DNA of 64,000 bases, taken from assembly GCF_013623905.1 (NCBI RefSeq), contig NZ_JABKDD010000005.1:124001-188000 (forward strand), in the 5' to 3' direction. The first letter of the stretch is position 1. Each line of letters starts with the position of its first letter. A model generated the notes under the pieces. The model had not been told where the DNA came from and made no database searches. It saw only the letters and a program-made list of their open reading frames with translations. This document shows, in pieces, positions 42,834 to 51,445 of this stretch. Both the position numbers and the translations under genes were made by a program. This stretch comes from Brevibacterium sediminis (GTDB lineage Bacteria > Actinomycetota > Actinomycetes > Actinomycetales > Brevibacteriaceae).

Positions 42834-43747
42834 TGCACCTCGGCCTAGTGACTTCCAGCGCTGTCCCGCACGACATCTCGGCGGCAATCCCCAGCCCGTC
42901 CATCTCGAGCTTCCAACTCGGACCGCTGACGATCCATTTCTATGCACTGTGCATCCTCGTGGGCATCATCATCGCCATTGTGCTGACGAACCGCCGCCTG
43001 ACCAGGCGCGGTGTCGAGGACTGGCAGGTGCTCGACATCGCGACTCTTGCCGTACCGATGGCCATCGTCTTCGCCCGCATCTATCACGTCATCACGCACT
43101 ACACCGATTACTTCGGTCCCGGCCGCAACCCGTGGAACCCGTTCGAACCCGGCTCGGTATGGGCGATCTGGGAGGGCGGCATCGCGATCTTCGGTTCACT
43201 CATCGGCGGCACGCTGGGTGCATGGATCATGTGCCGCCGCCTCGGCCTCAAACTCACCACTCTGCTCGACGCCCTGGCACCGGGCCTCATCCTCGCTCAG
43301 GCCTGCGGTCGCTTCGGCAACTGGTTCAACCAGGAGCTCTTCGGCCTGCCCACCACGTTGCCTTGGGGACTCGAGATCGATCCCGGCAATCCGGCAATCC
43401 CACTGGGCACTCCCCCCGGCACCCTCTTCCATCCAACGTTCCTCTACGAGGTCATCTGGAACAGCCTCGGCGCTCTCGTCCTGCTCTACCTCGGCCGCAA
43501 GGTCTTCTTCCAGTGGGGACGCCTATTCGCTGTCTATCTCATGTGGTACGGCGCCGGCCGCATCGTCTGGGAGTCCATCCGCCTCGATCCGAGCTTCGTC
43601 ATCCTCGGCCTGCGCACCAACGTGTGGGGCGCGATCGGCGCCGTCGCTCTCGGTGTGGCGATCATGCTCATCCAGTGGAAGCGCCACCCCGAGCCCGAAG
43701 AATCACCGTTCATCCCCGGCCACGACCCCGAACCCGCGAAGGACTGA
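42833..43747 (+). CDS. lgt: prolipoprotein diacylglyceryl transferase
   Basis: Membrane enzyme that attaches diacylglycerol from phosphatidylglycerol to the lipobox cysteine of prolipoproteins, the first step of lipoprotein maturation. 304 residues and seven hydrophobic segments, close to the usual size. The Lgt signature GRFGNWFNQELFG stands near residue 158, FARIYHV and GGIAIFGSLIGG carry further conserved positions, and HPTFLYEVIWN is the C-terminal motif. A short hydrophilic tail (KRHPEPEESPFIPGHDPEP) ends the protein. The start has no SD, but a TANNNT box 6 nt upstream suggests leaderless expression. A CTCGCCGAGGCGG repeat copy follows the stop by 10 nt. Confidence 0.96.
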   Translation: MHLGLVTSSAVPHDISAAIPSPSISSFQLGPLTIHFYALCILVGIIIAIVLTNRRLTRRGVEDWQVLDIATLAVPMAIVFARIYHVITHYTDYFGPGRNPWNPFEPGSVWAIWEGGIAIFGSLIGGTLGAWIMCRRLGLKLTTLLDALAPGLILAQACGRFGNWFNQELFGLPTTLPWGLEIDPGNPAIPLGTPPGTLFHPTFLYEVIWNSLGALVLLYLGRKVFFQWGRLFAVYLMWYGAGRIVWESIRLDPSFVILGLRTNVWGAIGAVALGVAIMLIQWKRHPEPEESPFIPGHDPEPAKD

Positions 43748-43775
43748 CACCCACCCTCGCCGAGGCGGCTCCCCG
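43748..43775 (+). repeat. single CTCGCCGAGGCGG repeat behind lgt
   Basis: CACCCACCCTCGCCGAGGCG starts a few bases after the lgt stop codon, in sense orientation, exactly as behind the NCS1 permease (2718) and the lipase (18123). The rest of the 219-bp gap holds only the promoter of the thioesterase. Confidence 0.55.
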
Positions 43776-43953
43776 GGTCCGTGGATGCGCACCCTTCCGC
43801 GATTGCAACCTTTCACGACCGCATTCACCTCCGCGTCCGCGTTCGCCTCCGGGTCCACGATCGCCCTGACCGCATACGCTTTCTGCCCACGTTCGCCAGT
43901 CAGAGCCCCATTCACCCGGCAGGGTTATGGTCGTCCAGCAAACTACTGTCAAG

Positions 43954-43967
43954 TAACATAGTTCGCA
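43954..43967 (+). promoter_or_regulatory. leaderless-type -10 box of the thioesterase
   Basis: TAACAT (43954-43959) then 7 nt then ATG, without a ribosome binding site. Confidence 0.45.
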
Positions 43968-44509
43968 TGCACTTCTTCCGCATGATCCTGCACCTGCTGA
44001 GGTCCCACCGACGTTCCGCGCGCGACATCTGGGACACCTACTCCCTCCCCATGCGCGTCCACCTGGGCGAGATCGACATATTCATGCATCTCAACAACGG
44101 CAAGTACCTCTCGATCATGGACCTGGGGCGGCTCGACATGATGGTGCGCAGCGGAGCATGGCAGGCGATGCGTGAGCGCGGATGGACCGGCGTTGTCAGC
44201 GCCGAGACCATCAGCTTCCGCAAATCACTGAAACTCTGGCAGCGCTACAACCTCGAGAGCAAGGTCTGCGGAATCGACGAGCGCACCGTGTTCTTCGAAC
44301 AGCGCATGGTCGTCGACGGCGAGATCTTCGCCCGAGCCTATGTCGCCACCCGCCTGATCTCCGACGACCGTCCGCTCACCAGGGACGACCTCATGGAGGC
44401 GTTCGGGATGCCGGAGAACGAACCCGAGCTGCCCGACTGGATCCACGATTGGCGCCGTGACAACGCACTGCCGAGCACTCGCCGACCTGCCTGGAGCAGC
44501 TGGACCTAG
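43967..44509 (+). CDS. hotdog-fold acyl-CoA thioesterase
   Basis: 180-residue thioesterase of the 4-hydroxybenzoyl-CoA thioesterase type. MRVHLGEIDIFMHLNNGKYLSIMDLGRLDMMVRSG is the hotdog helix region, where Asp usually replaced by Asn-Asn-Gly-Lys stands in many actinobacterial members. It would hydrolyse an aryl- or acyl-CoA, substrate unknown. The N-terminal MHFFRMILHLLRSHRRSA is hydrophobic-basic and could be a membrane-associating helix. A second ATG at 43982 is possible, but the TAACAT box fits 43967. It converges with the aminotransferase gene. Confidence 0.85.
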   Translation: MHFFRMILHLLRSHRRSARDIWDTYSLPMRVHLGEIDIFMHLNNGKYLSIMDLGRLDMMVRSGAWQAMRERGWTGVVSAETISFRKSLKLWQRYNLESKVCGIDERTVFFEQRMVVDGEIFARAYVATRLISDDRPLTRDDLMEAFGMPENEPELPDWIHDWRRDNALPSTRRPAWSSWT

Positions 44510-44588
44510 CAGAGCTGTGGTCGGCGCCGAGTTGTGGTCGGGACGGCGCCGCAGCCCGGTACCGCCGAATGCAACCCCGCCGAACGGA

Positions 44589-45788
44589 CTACCGCCCCGC
44601 TTCGATCCACTCCTTGAGGCGGCCGAGACCCGTCGTGATCGCGGTTTCGTCGATACCCGAATAGGCCAGCCGAATGTAGGACCGGTCCTCACCGGGCTGC
44701 GGCGACCCGAAGTGCTCGCGAGTGCAGAATGAGACGCCAGTGGCATGCAGCGCCTCGGTGGTGAAGTCCGCCAGAGTCGCGATTCCCTTCGCCTCCATCG
44801 CCTCGGTGACATCGGGGAAGACGTAGAACGTCGAGCCCGGGGTCGCCACAGACATGCCGGGAATCTCGTTGATGAGCCGGCAGGTGGCATCACGTCGCTT
44901 GCGCAGCACCTCCAGCATCTGCCCGACCGGCCCCTGCGGTCCACGCAGGGCGGCGATCCCCGCCCACTGCACGTACTGGTTCGTGCAGGATTCGTCGTTG
45001 GTGTTCATCAGCGAGATCGCCTCGGCGACCTCTTTCGGGGCCACTGCACAGCCGAGCCGCGAACCCGTCATCGCGTACTTCTTCGAGAACGTGTAGAGAA
45101 TGACGGTGCGCTCCCGCATTCCCGGCAGCGCGGCGATCGACTGGGACTTCCCGCGATAGCGCATCTCGAAGTACGCCTCGTCGGAGAGCACCCACAGGTC
45201 GAATTCCTGCGCAATCGCTGCGATGGCCTCACGCTCGCCCGGGGTGGACTCTGCGGAGATCGGGTTCTGCAGGTCGTTGTAGATGATGGCGGTGGTGTTC
45301 TCATCGATCGATGCCCGCAGGTGGTCGAGGTCGATGGCGAAGCCGTCGGAGGTCGGAACATATCGGTAGGGCAGGGCCGTACCGCCGAGATATTCGATCT
45401 GGGATTCGTAGATCGGAAATCCGGGATTCGGGTAGAGCACGCCTTCGCCGGGGTTCATCACGGCTTGGAGGAATTTCGTGATCACGGGCTTGCCTCCGGT
45501 GGTCACGACCACCTCGGCGGGGTCGATCGTCATTCCGCGTCGCGAGCCGATGTCATCGGAGAGCGCCTCCCGCAGTTCGGGAATCCCCGGCCCAGGGCAG
45601 TAACCGGTCTTGCCGTTGCGGATCGCCTGCTCCATCGCCTCGACGATGTGGGGAGCGAGCGGGAAATTGAGATCGCCGAGGTGGAACGGGAAGACCTCGT
45701 TGCCCTTCGCCTTCCAGTCGGCGGCGGCCTGGGCCACGCGGAAAGCGGTCTCGGTGCCGAGGTTGTCCAAGCGGCGAGCAGTCTTCAT
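44589..45788 (-). CDS. PLP-dependent aminotransferase (class I/II)
   Basis: 399-residue fold-type I aminotransferase. The PLP lysine is in TFSKKYAMTGSRLG near residue 235; Asp-x-Ala-Tyr (LSDEAYFEM) and the NPxxF/Y-type NPGFPIYES segments are in place, and SYIRLAYSG supplies the C-terminal substrate Arg. Similar to aspartate-type enzymes that act on aromatic or branched-chain amino acids. The ATG has GAAGGAGTCG upstream. It stands alone; a second aminotransferase at 48921 is only distantly similar. Confidence 0.92.
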   Translation of the reverse strand: MKTARRLDNLGTETAFRVAQAAADWKAKGNEVFPFHLGDLNFPLAPHIVEAMEQAIRNGKTGYCPGPGIPELREALSDDIGSRRGMTIDPAEVVVTTGGKPVITKFLQAVMNPGEGVLYPNPGFPIYESQIEYLGGTALPYRYVPTSDGFAIDLDHLRASIDENTTAIIYNDLQNPISAESTPGEREAIAAIAQEFDLWVLSDEAYFEMRYRGKSQSIAALPGMRERTVILYTFSKKYAMTGSRLGCAVAPKEVAEAISLMNTNDESCTNQYVQWAGIAALRGPQGPVGQMLEVLRKRRDATCRLINEIPGMSVATPGSTFYVFPDVTEAMEAKGIATLADFTTEALHATGVSFCTREHFGSPQPGEDRSYIRLAYSGIDETAITTGLGRLKEWIEAGR

Positions 45789-45957
45789 CGTCGACTCCTT
45801 CTTCGGGGTCCATCACTTCGGGGCAATACTGAGGTGTCGGTGCTGGGGTGTCCATGCGTGCCGCGCGCCGTGGGACGGAGCCCGCCCCAGGGCACGGTGC
45901 GCACCGGTTCACTCACGATAGAGCACCTGACCAGGGCTTGTCAGCGGTGTCCGTGTT

Positions 45958-46518
45958 TCATCCGGCGGCGAGCGGGCTGCGCCCGGCGAGCAGACACCAC
46001 AGTCCGATGCCGAGGAAGACCGGAGCGCCGAGGATGCCGCACCAGAAGCTCGGCGCCGCGGTCTCGCGCGGCAAGATGAACGCGACCACCGCGACGATGG
46101 TCAGCATCAGCCCCGCCACGTGAAGGACGGGCTGGCCGAAGACGACGGCGAGCGCGAAGAAGTGGATGCCGACGATCGCGAAGATGAGTGGAGCGATATT
46201 CTCGGTCTGGCCGGTGCGGATGAGGAAGAAGCTCGCCACCGCCCCGATGATGACCTCGGCCCAGAACACGATGAGGTAGAGGGTGAACGCGGTGGTCCCG
46301 GTGGTGAAAGCGCTGGGTTCCGACCAGTTGCCGATGGCGGTGAGGATGCTCGGCACGGCGAGTGCGAGGCCCGCGATTCCGAGTCCGGCGAGCACGAGTC
46401 GCCAGACCAGTCCTCTGGGTGGCGCTTCCTGTGCCCAGCCTGACCAGATGAACGCGGCGAGTCCGAAGATCGCGCCGATCATGACAAGGTCGCGCGGGTG
46501 GGCCACGTCGATCATCAT
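45958..46518 (-). CDS. small multi-pass membrane protein
   Basis: 186 residues with about six hydrophobic segments and few charged residues; no family I can name. The segment PRDLVMIGAIFGLAAFIWSGWAQEAPP at the N-terminus resembles proteins annotated in actinobacteria only as hypothetical. GAAAGG lies 6 nt before the first of two adjacent ATG codons. No operon partner. The gene is supported by codon bias and by the clean membrane profile in this frame only. Confidence 0.75.
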   Translation of the reverse strand: MMIDVAHPRDLVMIGAIFGLAAFIWSGWAQEAPPRGLVWRLVLAGLGIAGLALAVPSILTAIGNWSEPSAFTTGTTAFTLYLIVFWAEVIIGAVASFFLIRTGQTENIAPLIFAIVGIHFFALAVVFGQPVLHVAGLMLTIVAVVAFILPRETAAPSFWCGILGAPVFLGIGLWCLLAGRSPLAAG

Positions 46519-46634
46519 CGATACCTTTCGTCAAAGCTGGCTGACTTCGACACTAGTCAACGAGGCGAATCCGCGCCCATGACGTTTCCCCGACTCCCTC
46601 GTCCCTGCCAACCCTGCTGGCCAGAGAGTGAAGC

Positions 46635-47114
46635 TCACCCTTCGCCGGGCGCGATGAACAGCTTCCGCAGCGGCGTTCCGTCGATGTACCAGCGCGCCTT
46701 CATCCCATCATCGAGGCGAACCAGCGATCCCGGCGCCAGTTCGATGGGGTCGCGAAGGGGTTCGTCGAATTCGATGCGCCCGGTCCCGGAGATGACGAGG
46801 AAGACCTCGTCGCCTTCGATATCGCGCATCGCTCCAGCGCTCATCTCCCACAACCCGTATTCGGCACCGCCGATGGTGCCGAGTTCGGCGAATCCCGTTG
46901 TCACAGACGCCTCCCCCGCCGAGGCGGCCGCCCCTTCCAGCTCGACCGAGCTGCTCGTGCCGAAATCCCCCGCCGAGGCGGCCGGACCTTCCAGCCCCAC
47001 CGACCCGACCGTGTCGGGTCCTCCCGTCGAGGCGGCCGGAATGGTCTGCCACTCCTCGATCAATTCATGGCTGAGAGGAAATTCGTGGGTGTTGATCGGC
47101 TCCATTGCGCTCAT
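46635..47114 (-). CDS. cupin-domain protein with in-frame repeat insertions
   Basis: 159 residues. The C-terminal 75 residues are a small cupin of the DUF861/EutQ-like kind (GLWEMSAGAMRDIEGDEVFLVISGTGRIEF, PGSLVRLDDG, ARWYIDGTPLRKLFI); a binding or isomerase role is likely but not assignable. Residues about 24-70 are an unusual Ala/Ser/Gly-rich insert with PAASTGG, EGPAASAGD and EGAAASAGE, coded by three copies of the CCGCCGAGGCGG repeat. No SD: TACACT stands 6 nt before ATG 47114, a leaderless pattern. ATG 47105 is an alternative start. Confidence 0.82.
   Translation of the reverse strand: MSAMEPINTHEFPLSHELIEEWQTIPAASTGGPDTVGSVGLEGPAASAGDFGTSSSVELEGAAASAGEASVTTGFAELGTIGGAEYGLWEMSAGAMRDIEGDEVFLVISGTGRIEFDEPLRDPIELAPGSLVRLDDGMKARWYIDGTPLRKLFIAPGEG
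46915..47040. repeat. three 54-bp-spaced repeat copies inside the cupin gene
   Basis: GAGGCGGCCG occurs at 46921, 46975 and 47029, exactly 54 bp (18 codons) apart. On the plus strand each is preceded by CCCCGCC or CCCGTC. 54 is three 18-bp half units of the 36-bp array, so the insertions keep the reading frame. Confidence 0.7.
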
Positions 47115-47126
47115 GCGAACAGTGTA
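47112..47126 (-). promoter_or_regulatory. leaderless-type -10 box of the cupin gene
   Basis: On the minus strand TACACT (47126-47121) is followed by 6 nt and ATG. No purine-rich site precedes the start. Confidence 0.45.
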
Positions 47127-47293
47127 ATTAAACAGCCCACCCGAGTCCCGCCTCGACGAAGAAATCAGTGGGCAGTCGAGCGCGTTTCAACACTCAATAC
47201 AAATCACCACAACTGTTTACTTCCCGTTGAGCGTGAGATAGAACTGTTTTCGTAGGCGACCACAAGGTCCGCCTCGAGTTCAGGAGATGATCC

Positions 47294-48748
47294 GTGTCCT
47301 ACTTCAATGGCGAAGCCTCACACTGGCTGGCAGCATCCCCCGCCGACGACGTCGACGCCGTCCCGCTGCCGCGCGAGAAGCAGGATCTCGTCATCGTCGG
47401 CGGCGGACTGACCGGCCTGTGGTCGGCCTACTACGCCAGGCAGGCCCACCCCGATTGGGCGATCACCATTATCGAGGCCCGCCACATCGGCTACGGCGCC
47501 TCCGGCCGCAATGGCGGATGGCTCTCGACCCTGCTGCCGGGCAATCGCAGCAAGTTCGCCGAGGCGGTCGACCGCGCCCGGAAGAACGATCCCACCGGGC
47601 CGGTCGGCTCGGCAGGACTCGACGGCGTCGCCAGCGTCAGCGCCTTTCAGTCCGCACTCTTCGACTCCATCGACGAGGTCCTCGACGTCTGCGAGACCGA
47701 GGGCATCGATGCCCACCAAGTCCGCGGCGGCCACATCGACATCGCTCAAACGGAGGCCGGCCTGTCCCGGCTGCGCGACCTTGAGGCCGGCAATGAGCAG
47801 TTCGGATACGGGCCCGAGGACATGCAGTTCCTCGACGCCGAGGCGACTCGTGCCCGCATCAACGTCGACGGGGCACTCGGCAGTCTCTACTTCCCCGGTA
47901 CCGCCGCCATCGATCCCGCGCTGCTCACCCGGGGACTCGGCCACGTGCTCAGGGAACAGGGCGTGACAATCTGCGAGGCCACCTCGGCGAGGCATATCCG
48001 AAAGAATTCGGTCGCCACGGACCGCGGGCCGGTGCGCGCGGACACGATCTTCGTGTGCCTCGAGGGGTATTCGGACACGGTCGGCGGCGACCTGCCGGGC
48101 CTGCAGGGACGGCAGGTCATCCCGGTGTTCTCGTCGATGATCGCAACCGAGCCGCTGCCGGGCGACGCGTGGGCGTCGATCGGCTGGGAGGGGCGCGAAT
48201 GTCTCGGCGACACGGCGCACACGTTCATCTATGCCCAGCGCACGGCCGACGGCCGGATCGCGCTCGGCGGGCGAGGAGCACCATACGCGTTTCGCTCGGG
48301 TCTGCCCGGTGACGGCGAGGTCCCCGCCGAGGTGGTCGACCTCCTGGCCGGGCGCTTGTCCTCGCTCTTCCCAGACCTCGAGTTCGAGGTTGCGCATGCC
48401 TGGCGCGGTGCTCTCGGGGTGACCAGAGACTGGTGCGCCGGCATCTTCTTCGACTCCTCCCAGCGCATCGGAGTGGCCCGCGGCTATGCCGGGCACGGGG
48501 TGACGGCAACACATCTGGCAGCCAAGACCCTGCTCGATCGGGCCGCCGGAGCCTCGACGTCCTTGACCGCGCTGCCGTGGAACGACCACTTCTCCGGGCA
48601 GTGGGAGCCTGAACCGATTCGCTGGTTGGGCATCCGGTCGATGTACAAGGTCTTCGGTCTCGCCGATGCGTGGGAGTCAGCGACCGGGGCGAAGAAGACG
48701 AGCCTGCTCGCCCGATTCGGGTCCCGGCTGGCCGGGTTGCACGAGTAG
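47294..48748 (+). CDS. FAD-dependent amine/amino acid oxidoreductase (DAO family)
   Basis: 484 residues. N-terminal dinucleotide motif LVIVGGGLTGLWSAYYARQ followed by IIEARHIGYGASGRNGGWL, the pattern of gamma-glutamylputrescine oxidase-like enzymes, and a C-terminal GYAGHGVTATHLAAKTLLD flavin segment. Likely oxidises an amine or amino acid. The start is GTG 47294, with AGGAG 9 nt upstream. The aminotransferase at 48921 follows after a long hairpin, so the two may form one amine-utilisation unit. Confidence 0.9.
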   Translation: MSYFNGEASHWLAASPADDVDAVPLPREKQDLVIVGGGLTGLWSAYYARQAHPDWAITIIEARHIGYGASGRNGGWLSTLLPGNRSKFAEAVDRARKNDPTGPVGSAGLDGVASVSAFQSALFDSIDEVLDVCETEGIDAHQVRGGHIDIAQTEAGLSRLRDLEAGNEQFGYGPEDMQFLDAEATRARINVDGALGSLYFPGTAAIDPALLTRGLGHVLREQGVTICEATSARHIRKNSVATDRGPVRADTIFVCLEGYSDTVGGDLPGLQGRQVIPVFSSMIATEPLPGDAWASIGWEGRECLGDTAHTFIYAQRTADGRIALGGRGAPYAFRSGLPGDGEVPAEVVDLLAGRLSSLFPDLEFEVAHAWRGALGVTRDWCAGIFFDSSQRIGVARGYAGHGVTATHLAAKTLLDRAAGASTSLTALPWNDHFSGQWEPEPIRWLGIRSMYKVFGLADAWESATGAKKTSLLARFGSRLAGLHE

Positions 48749-48774
48749 GCAGGGCGGGGCGCTGCTTGCACTAC

Positions 48775-48836
48775 CAGCTTGGTGAACCTGCAGCAGCTGG
48801 GTCCCTGCACCTAGCTGATGCAGGTTCACCAAGCTG
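48775..48836. repeat. perfect 18-bp inverted repeat with nested stem
   Basis: Arms 48775-48792 (CAGCTTGGTGAACCTGCA) and 48819-48836 are perfect complements. The 26-nt interior also pairs (CAGCTGGG with CCTAGCTG), so the whole 62 nt can form one near-continuous hairpin. It lies 27 bp behind the FAD enzyme stop and lacks a T-tract. No second copy is visible in this window. Confidence 0.7.
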
Positions 48837-48920
48837 ATGCCAAACGGCCGGGGACCGGCCCCGGTCTTACGCTGTGGCCCACCCCTGTCGTCCCCGCAGG
48901 ATCAGAGGCAGACTGAAGCC

Positions 48921-50111
48921 ATGACGAGTTCGCACAGCCGCATCTCCCCCATGGCCGCCACCTACCCTGCGTCGAGCATCCGCAAGATGTTCAACCTCGC
49001 CCTCGACTTCCCCGATGCCGTGAGGCTCACCGTGGGCGAACCTGACTTCACCACTCCGGAGCACATCAAGACCGCCGGCACCCGTGCCATCGAGAACAAC
49101 AACACCCGCTACGTCGCCAACGCGGGCATCCCCGAACTGCGGCAGGCGATCGCCCGGAAGTACTCGACTCGGTGGAATCGCGGCATCGCGCCCGAGAACG
49201 TCATGGTCTCCTTCGGCGCGATGGAGGCGCTCACCTTCGCCCTCGACGTCACTGTCACCCCCGGTGACGAGGTCATCATCCCCGACCCGAGCTTCCCCAA
49301 TTACATGGGTCAGGTGCACCGCCTCGGCGGGATTGCGGTATCCGTTCCTGTCACCGAGGACAATGATTTCAAGCTCCGCGCAGAGGATGTCCGCTCAGTG
49401 ATCACGGACAAGACCGCGGCCGTGATCATCAACAGCCCGTCGAACCCTTTGGGTTCGGTCATGGATCGGGCCGACCTCGAGCAGATCGCTGCGCTGGCCG
49501 ATGAGCATGAGTTCACCGTCATCTCCGATGAGGTCTATGACGAGATGGTCTTCGACGACGCTGTCTTCACCTCCATCGCGGAGGTGAAACCATCCACCGC
49601 CGAGGTGGGAGCTGAGTTCGATCGGTTCCTGGCCATCGGCAGCTTCTCGAAGACCTATGCGATGACTGGTTGGCGGTGCGGTTTCGTCATCGGTTCGGAA
49701 GACCTCATCGCGCCGATGTCATTGCTGCAGGAGGGCCTGACCTCGAGTCTGCCCGGGTTCGTCCAGGAGGCTGCGGTCGCCGCGATCGAGGGACCGCAGA
49801 CAGCTGTTGAGGAGATGGTCGCTTCATATGCCAGGCGGCGTGAGCTCATGATCGAGCGCATCAACGCCATCGCGGGCTTGAGCCTGCTGCGCCCGGCGGC
49901 GACGTTCTATGCCTGGGTGAACGTGTCCGAGTGGGGGCTGGACTCCTGGGAGCTGGCGACCCAGCTGCTTGAGAAGCACAACCTTGCGACGATTCCAGGT
50001 TCGGCCTTCGGCCCGGCCGGCGAAGGCTACCTGCGCCTGACATTCGCGGTGTCGGACGAGACCATCAACACCGCGTGCGACCGGCTGGAGGCGTTCGCCG
50101 CTAACCGGTGA
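48921..50111 (+). CDS. PLP-dependent aminotransferase, AspC/PatA type
   Basis: 396 residues from ATG 48921. PLP lysine in SFSKTYAMTGWRCG near residue 245, NSPSNPLGSV for substrate carboxylate and cofactor, SDEVYDEMVF with the cofactor Asp/Tyr, and YLRLTFAVS with the C-terminal Arg. Resembles aspartate- or putrescine/aromatic-type aminotransferases; exact substrate unknown. AGAGG stands 12 nt upstream, rather far. It follows the FAD amine oxidoreductase in the same direction. Confidence 0.92.
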   Translation: MTSSHSRISPMAATYPASSIRKMFNLALDFPDAVRLTVGEPDFTTPEHIKTAGTRAIENNNTRYVANAGIPELRQAIARKYSTRWNRGIAPENVMVSFGAMEALTFALDVTVTPGDEVIIPDPSFPNYMGQVHRLGGIAVSVPVTEDNDFKLRAEDVRSVITDKTAAVIINSPSNPLGSVMDRADLEQIAALADEHEFTVISDEVYDEMVFDDAVFTSIAEVKPSTAEVGAEFDRFLAIGSFSKTYAMTGWRCGFVIGSEDLIAPMSLLQEGLTSSLPGFVQEAAVAAIEGPQTAVEEMVASYARRRELMIERINAIAGLSLLRPAATFYAWVNVSEWGLDSWELATQLLEKHNLATIPGSAFGPAGEGYLRLTFAVSDETINTACDRLEAFAANR

Positions 50112-50210
50112 TGCCGGGAGTGTTGGGCCACCGACCGCTCAAGTTACCGTCGACCGCGCATCGCATAGCGTGAGCGGTCGGAGGAAGATGTACGGTCGCT
50201 GATCCACACT

Positions 50211-50861
50211 TCACTCCACCGCAGCGAGCGCTGAATTCCAGCTTCCGTAGAACTTCCGGACGGCCGCGGCCGAGGGCACCTCGCCCTTATGCTCGGCGGC
50301 GTATTCGGTGTAAGCCTTGTAGGTCGCGGCGGTCCCGCGTGATTCGCAGTCGGCGAGGAATTCGGCGATCGCCTTGTCGTAGGCATCCGAGTCGAAGCGC
50401 AGCTGGCCTTTGGCTCGGCCGATCTTGTTCGTCGCCAGACCCGCCGCCTTGAGCGCTTCGTTCCAGGACCCGAATCGCTGCACCGCGGTCTGACTGGTCG
50501 GCGGCCAGATCGTCGCCCCCTGCGCCGAGGTCGCTCCGAGACCGTCGAGCACCGACTTGCGCAGTTTGTCGTACCGGCTGGCGGTCAGACTTGGGACCTC
50601 CGCCCGGCCGCGGACGTACGCAACCGCCGCAGCCACCTCGGCGAGAGTGGACGTCACCGACGTCCCTGAATTCTCGAGTTGGACGGTCAGCGCGGACTCC
50701 ACCTCGGCGAGGGTCTCTCGGTCGGTGGGGCTGAGCTTGGCCGGGTCGGCACTCGCGGGGATCCCCGGCGTGCCGGTGGCATCGAGGCTGCGGGCGGTGA
50801 CGAACAGCAGCGCACCGAGCACGGCCAGCGACGAGGTGTGGGTTCTCCCGGTATCAGACAT
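50211..50861 (-). CDS. protein with homing-endonuclease-associated (HNH) repeats
   Basis: 216 residues. The C-terminal half has two repeats of the HNH-associated type, AVQRFGSWNEALKAAGL and KFYGSWNSALAAVE, each ending a helical DNA-binding-like unit of about 60 residues. The N-terminal part is helical with no nuclease domain. Function is unknown; family members bind DNA next to homing nucleases. TACAAT stands 7 nt before ATG 50861, with no SD, so I prefer this over ATG 50870. Confidence 0.7.
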   Translation of the reverse strand: MSDTGRTHTSSLAVLGALLFVTARSLDATGTPGIPASADPAKLSPTDRETLAEVESALTVQLENSGTSVTSTLAEVAAAVAYVRGRAEVPSLTASRYDKLRKSVLDGLGATSAQGATIWPPTSQTAVQRFGSWNEALKAAGLATNKIGRAKGQLRFDSDAYDKAIAEFLADCESRGTAATYKAYTEYAAEHKGEVPSAAAVRKFYGSWNSALAAVE

Positions 50862-50874
50862 CCAGTCCATTGTA
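50859..50874 (-). promoter_or_regulatory. leaderless-type -10 box of the HNH-repeat protein
   Basis: On the minus strand TACAAT (50874-50869) is followed by GGACTGG and ATG. TGAACA lies 17 bp further upstream as a possible -35 element. Confidence 0.5.
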
Positions 50875-50935
50875 CGTTTCAGATGGTTCCCTGTTCAGGA
50901 TCACCGCCACCGTGGAGATCAGCACCGGGGCTGGG

Positions 50936-51358
50936 TCAGCTGGATCGTCGGAATCCTGTCGGTTTCATCGCCCGAACATCGAGCATCGTATTCAACGCGA
51001 AGAACAGACCGCTGATCACGACCGCAGTGATCGCGGCCAATGGGATCGAACCGGTGATCAGCAGGTAGCCTCCGCCGAGCACGAGCACCGACGCACCCGC
51101 CGACACAAGACGCCCGGTCATCTTGCCGCCGATGTCGCTTCCGCTGAGGACGACGTCGATCGTCCGCGAGATGACGAACCACGCGACGAGAATGCCCAAG
51201 GTCGCGAGCAGCGATTCGGGCAGACTCAATCGCATCTGCAGGTGCATCGTCTCGCCCAGCAGGGTCGCGGCGAACGGGACGATCAGCGGCAGTCCCAGAG
51301 CGATGAGGATCGGTCCTGTGAGTGTGAGGACCAGCCGGTGGCGATACAGCGAGCGCAT
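50936..51358 (-). CDS. small membrane protein
   Basis: 140 residues with three to four hydrophobic segments; not a family I recognise. AAAGGAC lies about 7 nt before the ATG. It is 87 bp behind the small multidrug export-type gene in the same direction and probably forms one unit with it under the MerR-type promoter at 52176-52206. Confidence 0.72.
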   Translation of the reverse strand: MRSLYRHRLVLTLTGPILIALGLPLIVPFAATLLGETMHLQMRLSLPESLLATLGILVAWFVISRTIDVVLSGSDIGGKMTGRLVSAGASVLVLGGGYLLITGSIPLAAITAVVISGLFFALNTMLDVRAMKPTGFRRSS

Positions 51359-51445
51359 GATTCGTCCTTTCTTCTTGCGGCGTCGAGGTCCGTGGGCGGT
51401 GGGCTGGTGAGGGCGGCACCTGCGGGGACCGCGTTTCCTGAGGCT

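Noticed and set aside
47318-48589. 423-codon minus-strand frame opposite the FAD enzyme
   Set aside because: No SD, no domain and a typical antisense composition; the plus frame has GxGxxG and family motifs.
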